This document shows, piece after piece, positions 1-12,265 of a stretch of 64,000 nucleotides of DNA. A program made the position numbers and the translations under genes. Within the stretch, counting starts at the first letter, position 1. Every line of letters begins with the position of its first letter. The notes below the pieces were generated by a model, which had not been told where the DNA came from, searched no databases, and saw only the letters and a list, made by a program, of their open reading frames with translations. The DNA is from Dama dama (taxonomy: Eukaryota > Chordata > Mammalia > Artiodactyla > Cervidae): NCBI RefSeq assembly GCF_033118175.1, contig NC_083714.1, forward strand, positions 14,942,001-15,006,000. Direction: 5' to 3'.

Positions 1-146
1 TGCACATTCTCTCAGTAGCCTCAGATGTGATTTGTCTGGGCCTGGAAACTTGAACTCATTGAAGGCAACTAAGTACTCCCTTATTATCTCCTCATCTATC
101 TTAGGCTTTAATTCTCTTTCCAGTTCAAAGATCATGTTCCTTGATG

Positions 147-256
147 GAGAGGTTAAGTAACTTGCCCACAGTCACACACCTAGTAAATTGGCAGAGCTGG
201 AATTTAAACCCAGCCCAGTCTGACTCTAAAGTCTGGCTCTTAACTGGCATGCTATG
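147..256 (-). repeat. MIR SINE fragment
   Basis: Matches the reverse complement of the MIR core: GGTTAAGTAACTTGCCCA, a CACACACCTAGTAA segment and GGCAGAGCTGGAATTTAAAC, ending with the CTGACTCTAAAG part. An ancient mammalian tRNA-derived SINE. Confidence 0.85.
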
Positions 257-609
257 TAGACTTCAAGTATCAAAAGAGTAGTATGGCCCATGGGTGCCAT
301 ATGAATTCCCAAGTGGGAGAGAGCTCTTCTAGCAAGAGCAGTCAGTGCAATCTTGGTAAAAGAGGTGAAATTTGAACTAAATCTTTAAGCAAGAGTGGGA
401 TTATAATAGAAAGAAAGGAGTGATGTGTGCATTTATGGAAGGATGGTAGAGGAGACTGAGGATAGCATCCCAGGCAGGGGAAATAATCAAGAATCGTCAC
501 CGTGGGTCTGCCTCACAGTACATTTGATTGATCATTATGAACACAGAGAGACCACAAGTGGTCAAGAGATAGCCAGGGTGTCCCTGCCTTCCCTTAGGAA
601 GTAACCATT

Positions 610-810
610 CAAGCTTTGTGGCTTACTAGTCGTGGTATATCCTTGGGCAAGGAACTATCCTCTTGAGCCTTGCTTTCCTGCGCTATAAAATGGGAATAAT
701 AATGAGCCTACATGAGAGGGTTGTTGTGAGGATCCAATCAGCTAGTTAACACATGTAAACTCCTTAGGGCACTGCCTGGGGTACAACTGGGGCTCAACAA
801 ATATTGATTA
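610..810 (+). repeat. MIR SINE
   Basis: Sense MIR with the TTACTAG box, the CCTTGGGCAAG motif, TATAAAATGGGAATAATAAT, then GAGAGGGTTGTTGTGAGGAT and a degenerate tail with CTCAACAAATATT. Confidence 0.9.
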
Positions 811-830
811 GTGTCATTACTATTATTACT

Positions 831-946
831 GTGATTCATTTATTCATCTAACAAGCACCGACTGAGCATCTACTATGTTAGGTCCTGGGGATATAATGAA
901 GAGTAATAAGAAACATGATCTCAGCTCTCCATAAGTTAAAGACAAG
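831..946 (-). repeat. L2 LINE 3' end fragment
   Basis: Resembles the reverse complement of the L2 3' end: TTCATTTATTCATCTAACAA, GAGCATCTACTATGTTAGGT, CTGGGGATATAATGAAGA. It follows the MIR directly. Confidence 0.65.
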
Positions 947-2329
947 CCATTCATTTATTTTGTGGAAGCTTTTAGTCTGTGCTATTTTTGTTTGTTTGCC
1001 TCATATTCCAGATAAAGGGGTACATCTGACCTATTCTTTCACAAATTTTGACCTCCTTCAAAAGTTTGTGGGAATAGTTGTAAGAATCCTTTTCATTCAG
1101 TAGCCCAGGATTGCTAGAGTAAGTTGGTGGCTACTCTCTCCAAGAGGTTCCAGTTAACCCCATGTCAATCCACACCCAGGTCTTGGATTCTACCCTTTTG
1201 CACCCTCCAGCTGCATTCCTCTCCTGATCTCTTCTCCCATCTCGGGCATTTTCCACCCTGAGGTTGAAAAATCAAGTTCCCCTATGGGGAAAATACAGCT
1301 ACACCCAGAGTGGAGTGTCATGGGGCACTGTGGGGCAGCAACATTTGGTTTTGGCCAGCTAACTGCAGCCTCTGCTTCTTTTGACTTTACAATCTCCCAA
1401 GGCCAGTGAGAGTGTGAATAGAAGCCACAGAAGAGGCTGGACTGCCAGCTTCCAAACCAAATAGCTTTGGGCCAGTGTGGGGTGGAGTTCAACCAAGACT
1501 TTGGGAAGGGGTAAATTGGATGTCTTCCCTGCTGCCCTGGTTAACACAAAAATAGGCTTCACTGGGCTGTCGGCAGAACTTCCTTTAATTAGGGGAAGCA
1601 ACTCATTTGCCTTGTCAACTAAAGGGCTCCAGTTTCTTAATATTAGTCAAAGGAAAACTCTGTCCCTAGTAATAAAAATAAATGGTCACAGTGGTTCCTA
1701 ATCTCTGACTATATCAAATCTATACTACTCTGCTTGGTGCCAAGGACCTTCCTCCACCATGAGATGTCATTTTAGCCATTTCCCACGACTGGTTTTCCCA
1801 CTACTCTTTGGTGCTAGTCTAGCTCTCCTTTGTATTCCAAATCTCAGGGCTGGACAACATTTTCAAGAACATCCCTCCACTGTTGGGTGCTGGGATAGGG
1901 AACTCAGGGCTGGGAAGGTTGGATGGGGATAATACTTTAGATGCAGCTGTCATCCAAAACTTACGTATACATGGTAGCTGAGTGTCAGCCCCAACAAACT
2001 GAGCACTGGGTACCAGGTGAGAGTGGGCAAGGCCATAGAAGGCAAGATGAGGAGTCAGGAATTGAGGAGATCCAGAAGTCAGGTCAGGAAGCATGATTCA
2101 ATCCTTCCCCACTCCCATGTTTTTACTCAAGATCTTCCTCTCCTAAGACTGTCTTTCTCACTCTTCCATCTGTCCAAGTCTGGCTTATCCATCGATTCCC
2201 CAACCTTAGTTTCTTCATGAAGACTTCTTTCTCCCTCACTGATCTTAAATGTCTCAGATGGATCATCTCACTTTGGGTCAGTGTCCCATCTCACAGGGTT
2301 CTTCTTAATCACTCTCTAACTGTTTCATA

Positions 2330-2450
2330 TGGGTACTTGGATTTCCTCAAACTGCAAACCCTTGGAGGACAGCAGCTCTGGCTTTTGCACTCCCCACAGT
2401 GTGAAGCACAGGGTGAGGCCTCCCAGTAGATGTGCAGGAAATAGCTGGCA
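2330..2450 (+). repeat. Possible L2 fragment
   Basis: Weak resemblance to the sense L2 3' end (CTTGGAGGACAGCAGCTCTG, then CACAGTGTGAAGCACAG). Poorly preserved. Confidence 0.4.
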
Positions 2451-3545
2451 ATGGACTCCGGGGATACTGGGAATGAAGTCAGTAGTGACTTAGCAAGACT
2501 CCCTGAAATAGGCCCATCACACACTCACAGAAAGTCCTCAGAAAATCACGTAGAACTGTCTTCTGGGATTTCACAACAACAACAACAAAAAAACAGGGAA
2601 AGTCTGAGGGAAATGATACTATCTCTTTGCCCAAGCTATAAATATATCCATAAATAGCTCTTTGAATGCTGGGAAAGCTTATAGAATTGAAACATAAAGG
2701 GTGGAGGCAGTCTTGAGCTCCAGAGCGAAGGAAAGACGGGGAGGGGGTTAGAAACAAACACAATTATGAAAGTTTTCCAAATGGGGGAAAGGACTCTTTT
2801 TCAGTCCCCATAAAATGTTGTTCATCTGAGCTCTGCTAATTTAGGAGTCTTGAAAAATTGGACTAAGGAAGGCTGTAGCTTCTTATAGCCAGATCTTGAA
2901 AGAAAAGTCGCTAAACTAATTAAGCCTCCCTGAAGTTGGGAGAGGGAGTGGGAGATGGGACAAGGTCTTGTTTGACTTAGTTAAGTCTTCCCAGCTCCCT
3001 CCTAGAGCTCTTTAGAAGCCTCATTAAGCTAATTATAAGTCCCAGTTGTACAGTCACTCTTGTCCTATTTTCCCATTGTTGTAAATGCTTAGGAGTATTG
3101 AAACAGCATTTTCAAATTGTACAATTTCAACTTTCCACTATTTTTAATTCATTTCCTTCTTAGCTGGTCAAGGGAGCAGGAACTCTGGAACGCCCCAAAG
3201 TACTGGGAGCTTTTATGTGCTATCTCATTTAGTCTCTACAAAAACAACTTTGCACAGAGGTATTGTTTTTCCTGGTAAACAGAGATAGGGGAGGTGCAGT
3301 GGAGGCTGGGGTGATGGTGGTGGGAGTGATGGTGGTGGAGTGTTAAGTAACCAGCCTCAGGCCATGCAGGAAGGAAATAATGGAGCCTTGTTTTTATAAA
3401 AAACAATTCTTCCAACTCCAAAGTCCTACAGCTTTCTCCTGGCCCAGGTTGCCTCTAAATTGAAAAGAATCATTAATTGAAAGGGGTTTCAAAGACTTTT
3501 CTCAACAAATCTTGCTTTACCAACTCATTTAAAGTGGTCATGAAT

Positions 3546-3992
3546 TCATGAGAAGAAAACATGGTCAAAAACAGAGGTGATATTCATAATAGCCAAAACC
3601 TGCAACCAGCCCAGATGTCCTAATTTTAGAAATGGTGAACAGATTAGTATTTCCCATGGGTGGGAAAGAAGGTTGTGGGAGGGATGTGGGTGCAGCCATG
3701 AAAGGGTAATACCATGAAGGGTCCTTGAGGTGATGGCACTCTTCAGTATTTTGCCTGTGGTGGTGATTACATGAACCCATCTGTGATAAAATCCCAGAGG
3801 ACTAAATGCATACACAGATGAGTATAAGTGAAACAGGAAGTTGGAATAAAATCTGTGAATTTTATCAATACCAATATCCTAGTTGCCATATAGTAGAGCT
3901 TTGCAAAATGTTGGAGAAAAAGCCAGGAAAAGGGTAAACAGGATCTCTCTGTATTATTTGTTACAACTGAAGGAGAATCTACAATTTTATCT
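3546..3992 (+). repeat. Old L1 (L1M) 3' end
   Basis: Matches the end of an old mammalian L1: GATATTCATAATAGCCAAAA, a GTGGTGGTGATTACATGAAC segment, GGATCTCTCTGTATTATTTG, and a final A/T-rich tail. 5'-truncated. Confidence 0.75.
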
Positions 3993-4009
3993 CAAATATT
4001 GCATTTTTT

Positions 4010-4565
4010 TTAAAAAACAGTGAAAGCATAAAGTATTTGTGTTTCTCCGTCAGACTTAGTTCACATTTATCATAAGACCCTTAAAGTCCATCCCCTTTGT
4101 TGCAAATGATAAGAATTTATCTTTTTACGGCTGAGTAGTATCTCATTTATATGTATGTGTATATACCACATCTTCTTTATTCATTCACCTCTCGATGGAT
4201 ACTTTGGTTGTTTCCATATCTTGGCTACTGTAAATAATACTGCAATAAACAAGGGGGTGCAGATATCTTCTCAAATTTGTGTTTTCATATTCTTTGGATA
4301 TATACCCAGAAGTAGAATAGGTGGATCATATATGGTAGTTCTATTCTTCAGAGATGTCCATACTATTTTCCATACTAACTGCACCAATTCATTCCCATCA
4401 AGAGTGTATGAGTGTTCCCTTTTGTCTACTTCCTTACCAATATTCTAAAATTTCTTTCCTTTTTGATAATGGCCATTTTGACAGGTGTGAGGTGATAGCT
4501 CATTATGGTTTTGGTTTGCATTTTCCTAATAATTAGTGACATTGAACATCTTTTCCTATGCTGTT
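4010..4565 (-). repeat. L1 remnant, ORF2 end/3'UTR, inverted
   Basis: Reads as the reverse complement of the L1 ORF2 end: ACGGCTGAGTAGTATCTCAT, TTCATTCACCTCTCGATGGA, TTTGGATATATACCCAGAAG. It abuts a plus-strand L1 end that repeats part of the same L1 interval. Confidence 0.85.
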
Positions 4566-4577
4566 TGCCATCTGTCT

Positions 4578-4880
4578 ATATTAAGCTAAGTGAAATAAGT
4601 CAGAGAAAGACAAAACTGTACTATTTCACTCATATGTAGAATTTAAAAAAATAAATTAACAAACCAAACCAAACAAAATTAAACATATAGACACAGAAAA
4701 CAGAGTAGTGGTATCCAGAGGGGAAGGCTGAAAAAAAGGGGTCAACTGCATGATAATAGATGGAAACTAAAGTTCTAGTGAGCACACAGTAGTGTATACA
4801 GAAGTAGAAATACAGTGTTGTACACATGAAACCTCTATAATGTTGTAAACCAATGTTACCTTGATTTTTTTTAAGGGAGA
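4578..4880 (+). repeat. L1 3' end, plus orientation
   Basis: Starts at CTAAGTGAAATAAGTCAGAG, continues through TTTCACTCATATGTAGAATT and ends near GTTGTAAACCAATGTTACC with a T-rich tail. This is the L1 3'UTR in the opposite orientation to the preceding block. Confidence 0.8.
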
Positions 4881-5711
4881 TTATATGTAGTGGGGAGGTT
4901 TATATATATATCAAATGTATTCTGTCTAATAAGACAGAAACCACTTTTGAAAGATGAAGTGCCAGTGGTCTGGTAGATTTGAGCAACACAGCCAATACTT
5001 GGAGGTGCAAGGGCATTCGGCTCAGGGATAAAGTTCACACAGGTCGGTGAGCCTGACTGATTACAAAAGAATGGGAATATGGTGTGAAATTCACAGGAAC
5101 AGGTTTCGTGCTTGGGGGCCTTCCTTCAAGGCCATAACTTTGCAGGTTCCTCTGCTCTTTTCTGGGAGAGTGAACCCTGCTCTCAGAGAACTGTAGGATG
5201 GGCCTCAGCCCAAAACAGCTACATCATTTGTGAGGCCCAGTGCAAACTGAAAATGCAGGACTGTTTGTTCAAAATTTATAACGAATTTCATGATGATGAT
5301 GGCAGAGCACTAAGCCAGGCCCAGGGCCTCTCGAAGCACAGGGCCCCATGTGACTGTGCAAGTCCTGGCCCCAGTTAACATTTCTGCTAAATCCCCACAG
5401 CTGTGATGTCTAGAGGATACAGAACAGTACCCCCTTCCCAACCCCTCCCTGCTAGTTGGATTGACTGGGATGACTGAAGTCTAAGTGACCTTTTGGAACA
5501 TATTTACTGTGAAGTCACAGTACTGGGCACTTGGAAAATTCCTGCCAACTGATCTAGTGCAAGAGAGGGAAGAAGGTGAAGTCTGGGAGTAGCAGGGGGA
5601 GGCAAACTGGAAACCCCTGGGAGTCCACTTTCAAAGGGAGGCTGGTGAGTGAGAAGTAGATCTGCTTGGTGGCCATTTTTGATGTGTAGGGTGAAGGGAG
5701 CCCTAATCAAG

Positions 5712-5885
5712 GGCCTGGAGGCCTGGGCTTAAATGTCAACTCTGCCATTCCTGGGCAAATTAACTCATCTCTGGGTGTTTCCTCAACTATCAAATGGAGA
5801 CACTAATAATAGTATGTATGTCATTGAATTGTCATGAAGAGCAAGTAAAATCCTGGATATACAAGCTCTGCTGAAACTCTCATGA
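5712..5885 (+). repeat. MIR SINE fragment
   Basis: Degenerate sense MIR: GGCTTAAATGTCAACTCTGC, a TGGGCAAATTAACTCATCTC segment, CAAATGGAGACACTAATAAT and a GAATTGTCATGAAGAGCAAG block. Confidence 0.75.
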
Positions 5886-5989
5886 TGTACAGAAATGTAA
5901 GAAATGCTTATTATACACACATCCCAAAGCCTCTGCTAGCAGATGGTGGTGACTGACTTGATCTAATGCCTAAAATGAGATGTCAGGTT

Positions 5990-7270
5990 ACAATTCATGG
6001 TCCAGACTTCTGGTCTTGGCCAAGATAGAGGGATGCTGTTCCCCTCTCCTTTCCTCCAGGTCCTCCCTCCTACAACTAACAAACACTGGATCTACCACAA
6101 CAAACAAGCATAGGAAGACTGAAAGATGTGAAGAAGACAGGCAACCTAAGGACCTCTGGACTTGAGAACCAACATAACCTTGAGTTCTCTGGGTTTCCTT
6201 TTTTCCTCCCATATATTCCAGATAGGACTCTTCAGAAGCCCCCAACCCAAAACTTCCAACAGGCACCAATCAAAAAAGTTCTAAGGAAAGCCCGTTCCTC
6301 CTAGCCAAAGGCCTAGGAAAAAGGTAACCTAATAACAGAACACCTTTTGGGAAGCACTTCCCACCCTACTCCAACCAAACATCAACAGAACAACAGCACA
6401 CCACTCCCCTGAGGGTTCAGTGGACCTGAATGGGGAGCTGATCTTCTAAGCCCTGAGTGGCAGAAACAGTCAGCACTTCAACTCCCCTGTCATAATCCTG
6501 CTGTGCTGAGTCTCCACGCCCACCTGCAAGGAGGACTGAACAGGCAATGTGAGGCAGGGCTAGTTGACCTCCATGAAAGTATTAGTAGCTCAGTCATGTC
6601 TGACTCTTTGCAACCCTATGGACTATAGTCCGCCAGGCTGCACTGTCCATGGAATTCTCCAGACAAAAATACTGGAGTGTGTAGCCATTCTCTTCTCCAG
6701 GGGAATTCCCAACCCAGAGATAGAACCCGTGTCCTCCTGTGTCTCCTGCATTGGCAGGCAGGTGCTTTACTGTCTGAGGCACAAGGGGAGCCACACAAGC
6801 AATTATGAATTCTTTTGAAACAAATGAAAAATGCGGGAAATCCCAGCAAAGAAATAGAAAATGTAAGGAAGAACAAAAGAGCAATTATAGAACTAAAAAA
6901 CACAATAACAGCAAAAGTACTCATCGGATGGGCTCAGTTGCAGAGTGGAAATAGCACAGACTCAGTGAACGTAAAGACAGATCAATAGAACTTACCCAGT
7001 CTGAATAGCAGAGAGAAAATAGACTGAAAACAGTAGAACAGGGCCTCAGGGATCTGTAGGACAATAGCAGAAGAGTTAATATTTTTATCATTGGGTCTCA
7101 GAGGGAGAGGGTAAAGAGTGTGGGGCTGAAAAAAATATTTGAAGAAATAGTGGCTAGGAATTTTTCATATTTGTCAAAAGATATAAATCTACAACTCAAA
7201 GAAGCTGAGTGAACCCCAAACAGAACAAGCCTAAAAAATCCAAGACACACCATAATTAAACTTCTGAAAA
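5990..7270 (+). repeat. Old L1 5' portion, interrupted by a Bov-tA
   Basis: The right half (7,140-7,270) matches the 5' part of old mammalian L1s: AAAGAAGCTGAGTGAACCCC and CACACCATAATTAAACTTCT. The left part (5,990-6,572) has the composition of an L1 5' region but is less certain. The SINE at 6,573-6,797 splits it. Confidence 0.55.
6573..6797 (-). mobile_element. Bov-tA SINE
   Basis: Ruminant tRNA-Glu/BovB-derived SINE in minus orientation, from TAGCTCAGTCATGTCTGACT through CTCCTGCATTGGCAGGCAGG to the inverted tRNA-like head near 6,797. Inserted into the old L1. Confidence 0.93.
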
Positions 7271-7417
7271 TTGGAAGTCATGGTCCGAAGGAGAGAGTAG
7301 ATTTGGGGAAGTTCAATACAGAAGATCTTTAGGGCTGTCAGTCTCCTCTTTCTGGCTCTTGCCAGGCAAGGAGAAATCTCAACTACTTCAAGCCCTAGCT
7401 TCCTATCATCAAATCTA

Positions 7418-7500
7418 ACATTCACTCATTCAACAAACATTTATGGGCACCTACTATTTGCCAGTCAGTCACCTAACTGCAGGGGAGACAACAGTGAACC
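7418..7500 (-). repeat. L2 LINE 3' end fragment
   Basis: TTCACTCATTCAACAAACAT, a CACCTACTATTTGCCAGTCA segment and GACAACAGTGAACC match the antisense L2 3' end. Confidence 0.7.
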
Positions 7501-7504
7501 AACC

Positions 7505-7655
7505 AGAGTCCCTGGAGGAGGCCATGGAAACCCACTCCAGTATTCTTGCCTGGAGAATCCCATGGATGGAGGAGCCCTGAGGGCTATAGTCCATAGGGTT
7601 GCAAAGAGTCAGACAGGACTGAAGTGACTGAGCACACAGGCACACATACGGTGCT
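7505..7655 (+). mobile_element. BOV-A/Bov-tA SINE, truncated head
   Basis: Sense copy lacking the tRNA-like head: GGAAACCCACTCCAGTATTC, a GGGCTATAGTCCATAGGGTT segment and GACTGAAGTGACTGAGCAC. It lies next to the L2 fragment. Confidence 0.9.
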
Positions 7656-7784
7656 CTAATTATCCAGAACACAACCTGACTTTCCCTTTCCCCAGGCCTT
7701 CCCATGTGCCATTTTCTCTACCTCAGATACTTTCTCCTAGCCAGTGACCTCAGATGGTGTAGCACTCCTCTCAAATCTTTCTTT

Positions 7785-7870
7785 GAGGTGTTGACCCCAC
7801 TTTGAGGACAGGGACTGTGTCAAGTTCATTTCTGTAGCCCCAGAGCCTAGCATAATGCTTGCCCATTGAA
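7785..7870 (+). repeat. L2 3' end fragment
   Basis: GAGGACAGGGACTGTGTCAA, CCCCAGAGCCTAGCATAATG and the GAAGGAATG end match the sense L2 3' end. Confidence 0.65.
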
Positions 7871-7923
7871 GGAATGCAAGGATATGGAAAAGAGAGATTT
7901 GACTGGCCCTAGCTCCCAAATTG

Positions 7924-8197
7924 GAGAAGGCAATGGCACTCCACTCCAGTACTCTTGCCTGGAAACTCCCATGGGCAGAGGAGCCTGGTGGGCTGCAGTC
8001 CATGGGGTCGTGAAGAGTCAGACACGACTGAGCGACTTCACTTTCACTTTTCACTTTCCAGCATTGGAGAAGGAAATGGCAACCCACTCCAGTGTTCTTG
8101 CCTGGAGAATCCCAGGGATGGGGGAGCCTAGTGGGCTGCCGTCTCTGGGGTCACACAGAGTCGGATACGACTGACGTGACTTAGCAGCAGCAGCAGC
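7924..8197 (+). mobile_element. BOV-A2 dimeric SINE
   Basis: Two BOV-A monomers (start near 7,924 and 8,065) joined by a CACTTTCACTTTTCACTTTC linker and ending in an AGC repeat, as in the BOV-A2 family. A 13-bp target duplication, AGCTCCCAAATTG at 7,911-7,923 and AGCTCTCAAATTG at 8,198-8,210, brackets it with one mismatch. Confidence 0.95.
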
Positions 8198-8210
8198 AGC
8201 TCTCAAATTG

Positions 8211-8445
8211 GGCTTTCCAGGTGGCTCAGCGGTAAAGAACACCTGTCGAAGCAGGAGATGTGGGTTTGATCCCTGGGTCAGGAAGATCCCCTGTAGAAGG
8301 AAATGGTAACCTGCTCCAGTATTCTTGCCTGAGAAATCCCATGGACAAAGGAGCCTGGTGGGCTACAGTTCATGTGGTCAGAAGAGAGTCGGACGTGACT
8401 GAGAGACTGAGCACAAGCACACATACACACACAAACACACACAGC
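8211..8445 (+). mobile_element. Bov-tA SINE
   Basis: Starts with the tRNA-like head GGCTTTCCAGGTGGCTCAGC directly after the target duplication of the BOV-A2, passes ATTCTTGCCTGAGAAATCCC and ends in a CA-rich tail. Confidence 0.95.
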
Positions 8446-8854
8446 TTTCGAATTGCCTCCATGCTGCGTGGGGTAGGCAAGGCAAACAGAAGTGAAACAG
8501 TCACATTTCATACAACCCAGCTTCTTAAAAGTGAATACGTGTAGGATGTATTGATCTTAATAATGATAGAGCATGGGAGGAGGATTCATGAGATGAAGAA
8601 TTTGAATTGGGCCTTGAAGTATAAGCCTGGCTTTGATAAGATCAAGGGGAGGGAGGAATAGCTAAGGGATGGCGGTGGGAAAAGATAGTGGAGCACAGCA
8701 CACTCACCAGATGGCAAGAAAACTAAAGCCCAGAGAGTACAGGCCCGAGACCTGCCTCATGGTTCATAGGAGGTCAGCTCCCACCCTGAAGTCTGGCTAA
8801 ATCTTGGCTCTTTTAAGCAGGTAGCAAAGGAGTGGGTTTATAAGTGTGATGAGA

Positions 8855-9172
8855 GGGCTTCCCTGGTGGCCCAGTGTTTAAGAATCCACCTTGCAATGCA
8901 AGGGACACTGGCTCAATCCCTGGTTTGGGAAGATCTCACATGCCATGGGCAACTAAGGCCCCTGTGCCACAACGACTGAGCACAAGTGCTGCAACTACTG
9001 AAGCCCATGTGCTCTAGAGCCCGTGCTCCACAACAAGAGAAGCCATCACAATGAGAAGCCTGTGCAACACAGTAAGAGCAACCCCTGCTCACCGCAACTA
9101 GAGAAAAGTATCCAGGTAAAACAACAAAGACCCACCACAGCCAAAAATAAGTAAATAAATCTTTTTTTTTAA
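8855..9172 (+). mobile_element. CHR-type SINE
   Basis: Cetartiodactyl tRNA-Glu-derived SINE without the BovB part: GGGCTTCCCTGGTGGCCCAG head, GATCTCACATGCCATGGGCA, an AACAAGAGAAGCCATCACAA block, then an AT-rich tail with GTAAATAAAT. Confidence 0.92.
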
Positions 9173-9309
9173 AGAGTGATGGGAACTCTAGACTAGTGGA
9201 AAACACTTGGAATAATATTTTAGAGAATGAACACAAGCACAACGCCCCCCAGATGAGCTGATGTTCCAAGCACAGGAAGCAAATCCTTCCTTAGCTCCTC
9301 CACTTCAGC

Positions 9310-9430
9310 TGACTTTGATGGAACACATGTAATATACAGTGTGCTTCCTGTTCATCATCAGGTTTAGTTTTCACACCAGTAATAATGGTCTTTCCATGGC
9401 AGAGCTGAGATTCAGATCCAAGCTTCTGGA
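9310..9430 (-). repeat. Possible MIR fragment
   Basis: CAGAGCTGAGATTCAGATCC and the preceding segment weakly resemble antisense MIR. Confidence 0.4.
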
Positions 9431-10004
9431 TGGAAGACCTGGCCACTTCCTCTGTGTCATGCTGCCATGGTGAGCTGGGCCCAAGTTTGGGACCTACTGG
9501 TAATCTTGTCATGCAGGATCCCAGCAATGAGCTTTTTGTTTCCCTTGAGGTGAGAGGTAGTGCCTATCCCTCGGTAAGGAAGACCCTAAGACTTCTGTAG
9601 TTAGTGCCTCATGGTGAGTGGAAGGGGTGGGGTGTATTTCTCCCTCTCCCGTTTCCAGAAGCTGAGGAGCTGGATTGCTGTCTACCAAGTGGTACTTTGT
9701 CCAGTTTGGCCTTCAACCAACATAGTTCTGCCACTGCTCATTTCCTAAAAGCGCCTGCAGTCTCTCCTCCATCAGGAAGTCAGCCTCTTCCTTTCCCAAC
9801 ACTCGTATAGACATTCACTCTTCTCTGCCACTCCAGGGGCACTTTGCTTGAGTTGTGTGTTTCTGCTTTTTTGTCAAAGCTTTTCCCTAGAGAGTCTTCA
9901 GCCTAAAGAAATAGGGACAAACCCGCCATTGGCGCTTACTGACTCTTGGATCATATTTAAGGCCCTGGAACAGAAGGGAGTAGCCCTGTACCAGGTGTTT
10001 ACAT

Positions 10005-10170
10005 GCATTGTTTCATTGAATTTCTCCATTAGCCCACTGAGATAAGTACTGTTCATTTCCCCATTTTATTGATGAAGACACTGAGGTTCAGAGAACTTGA
10101 GTGATTTATCCATAATTAAGCAGGTAATAAGTAGCAGAACCAGGATTTGAACTTACGAACTTCATTCATC
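10005..10170 (-). repeat. MIR SINE
   Basis: Antisense MIR: CCCCATTTTATTGATGAAGA, GAGGTTCAGAGAACTTGAGT, GTAGCAGAACCAGGATTTGA. Confidence 0.85.
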
Positions 10171-10341
10171 ACACTTTTACTACACTTGTCTATTTTATTG
10201 TCTGTATCCTCCAGTAGATTGTGCATATTTAATTTTTGTTTTCATTTCACAGAATTTAGAATTGTCCAGAGCTTCTTCATGCAGTAGATGAGACAATCCT
10301 GAAGGATCATAGTGCTTTGAGAGAAAGTAGGCATTTGAGGA

Positions 10342-10547
10342 GGGCTTCCCTGGTGGCTCAGTGGTAAAGAATCCACCTGCCAATGCAGGAGACACGGGTT
10401 CAATCCCTGGGTTGGGCAGATCCCGTGGAGAAGGGAATGGCAACCCACTCCAGTATTCTTGCCTGGGAAATCTCATGGACAGAGGAGCCTGGTGGGCTAC
10501 AGTCCACGGGGTCGCAAAGAGTCGGATATGACTGAGCGACTGAACAG
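10342..10547 (+). mobile_element. Bov-tA SINE
   Basis: Nearly complete copy from GGGCTTCCCTGGTGGCTCAG to GACTGAGCGACTGAACAGAG, with well-kept A and B box-like parts of the tRNA-derived head. Confidence 0.96.
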
Positions 10548-12139
10548 AGTTTCTGCAGAGTTTCTAAACTTCAGAGTTTCAGGCCCTGAGTCAGTCAGAT
10601 GGAAATATAGTGTGTGTTGGGGATGCGCTTCAGGAAAAAAAACAGTGAGGTGGATTGACGGGGCTGGATTTCATAATGGAATGGGAGATCAGACAGGGAA
10701 TAACCTACATCTGGAGGAGTGAGGAGTTTACGTGAGTTCCCCAAGCTGGTTATGTGTAGACACAGGAGGTTGCCTAGCCAAATATAGCTGTAGGCAGTCA
10801 TGGATTAGTTGACCGGGGCAGCTGGGAAGGCTGCCACTGAGAATGGGTATAATTGAAACTTGAATGGAGACAGTGAGCAAGGGCCCACCCAGGGTGGGAT
10901 CGTGTGCCAGGGATCTCCACACCTGTGTATTTCGCCTAGCCTTCTCTTTGGACACCCCAGTGACATCCTGCCTGCTCCTTGCAGAACTCTCACCTTCTAT
11001 CACTGGCCAAGTCTCACCCAGGACCACCTTCTCTACACTGCATCTTTTTCTCTTACTACTGGTGCCCTTTTTCCCCTCCATCCAAATCATATTATTTTTT
11101 TCCTCCAGGCTCTATCACGTTAGGAACATAAACCTGATAGGCAAGTGTGCAGTAGATGTTACTGGTTGACAATGTCTTAATAACATGTTCATTTGAATGG
11201 GAGCTTACAATGCCTTTGCTAGAAGCAGGGGTTTTCAAGGGGACTTGGGCTTAGAGAAAAGGGGGGTTGGGATGGGGTGAGGATGGGGGTAGAGGTGGGA
11301 ATTCGAGAAGGGGGCCTTTGGGTGACCTTTGCATAAGGACAGTCCTGGTTATCTCTTAAATACTTGGAAACAGACTTCCCCCATTCCCCTCCCTGCCCCC
11401 TCCACATTCTGCCTACCTTGTTCCTGCATTCCATTATCCTGCCAGGAATAACTGTATTAATTAAAACAACCTTCAGATGCAGAGAAAATGCCCAATTTGG
11501 TTTGGAGATAGAAGCTCTTCCTGAGTTGTCCAGGACCGCACAGAACTAAAGCTGGGACTCTGAGAGCTCATGTTCACAGCTTCCTTGGACACTAAATTTA
11601 ACAGATGGGACACTTCAATCCAGGCCACAGTTGTCAAAAACCACAGTTTAAATCAGTCACAGACAACTGTTTCATTCCCCACACTTGCCTGGGTGTAACA
11701 ACTGCAGGAATGCCTCTGCTTAAATTACACTTGGTGACACCACAGGGAGAGACATGTCTCGGCCACATTCATTCTCCATCCTTTCTGAGCTTCTTTTATA
11801 GCAGGGGCCAGTGCCCTTTCCTAAATGGGGTGCCAGGGCACTGAACCGTGCTCTTTTATGGTCCCAGTGTTATGTTGGTGTACATATTCGATCATGGCAA
11901 GGTGAGAGGGTGATGAGGTAGGAGGGAGAGGATGGGGTTATACTGAGTGTCACAGAAGGGAGTGTTTACCCAAGGATGAGCTAGAGACATGGCAGCCCTG
12001 GGTGATGACTTACAAAACTAAATGGTGAGGAGCAGTTATACCTATGGTCCATGATCTGTGTGCCTGTAATAATACCTGGTCTATGTATCATCACCTGGTA
12101 TCCAGCTGCAAGGTACCATCTCCTGCATTATGGAAACCA

Positions 12140-12265
12140 CTCACGCATCTATCCATCCAGGCATTTACTGAGTGACCACTCTGGGCCCATACACTGTGCC
12201 AGGTGCTGGGAACACAGACATGAATGAGATAGTGTCTGCCTTCAAGGAGTTTGTAATCTAGCTCC
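12140..12265 (-). repeat. L2 3' end fragment
   Basis: TTTACTGAGTGACCACTCTG, GCCAGGTGCTGGGAACACAG and the TCAAGGAGTTTGTAATCTAG end match antisense L2. Confidence 0.7.

Noticed and set aside
6573..6797. tRNA-like head of the SINEs as tRNA genes
   Set aside because: The heads derive from a tRNA-Glu-like sequence but are joined to SINE bodies and lack an intact cloverleaf. No true tRNA gene was seen.
7866..8174. Open frames on both strands across 7,737-8,242
   Set aside because: They are translations of BOV-A2/Bov-tA SINE sequence in either orientation.
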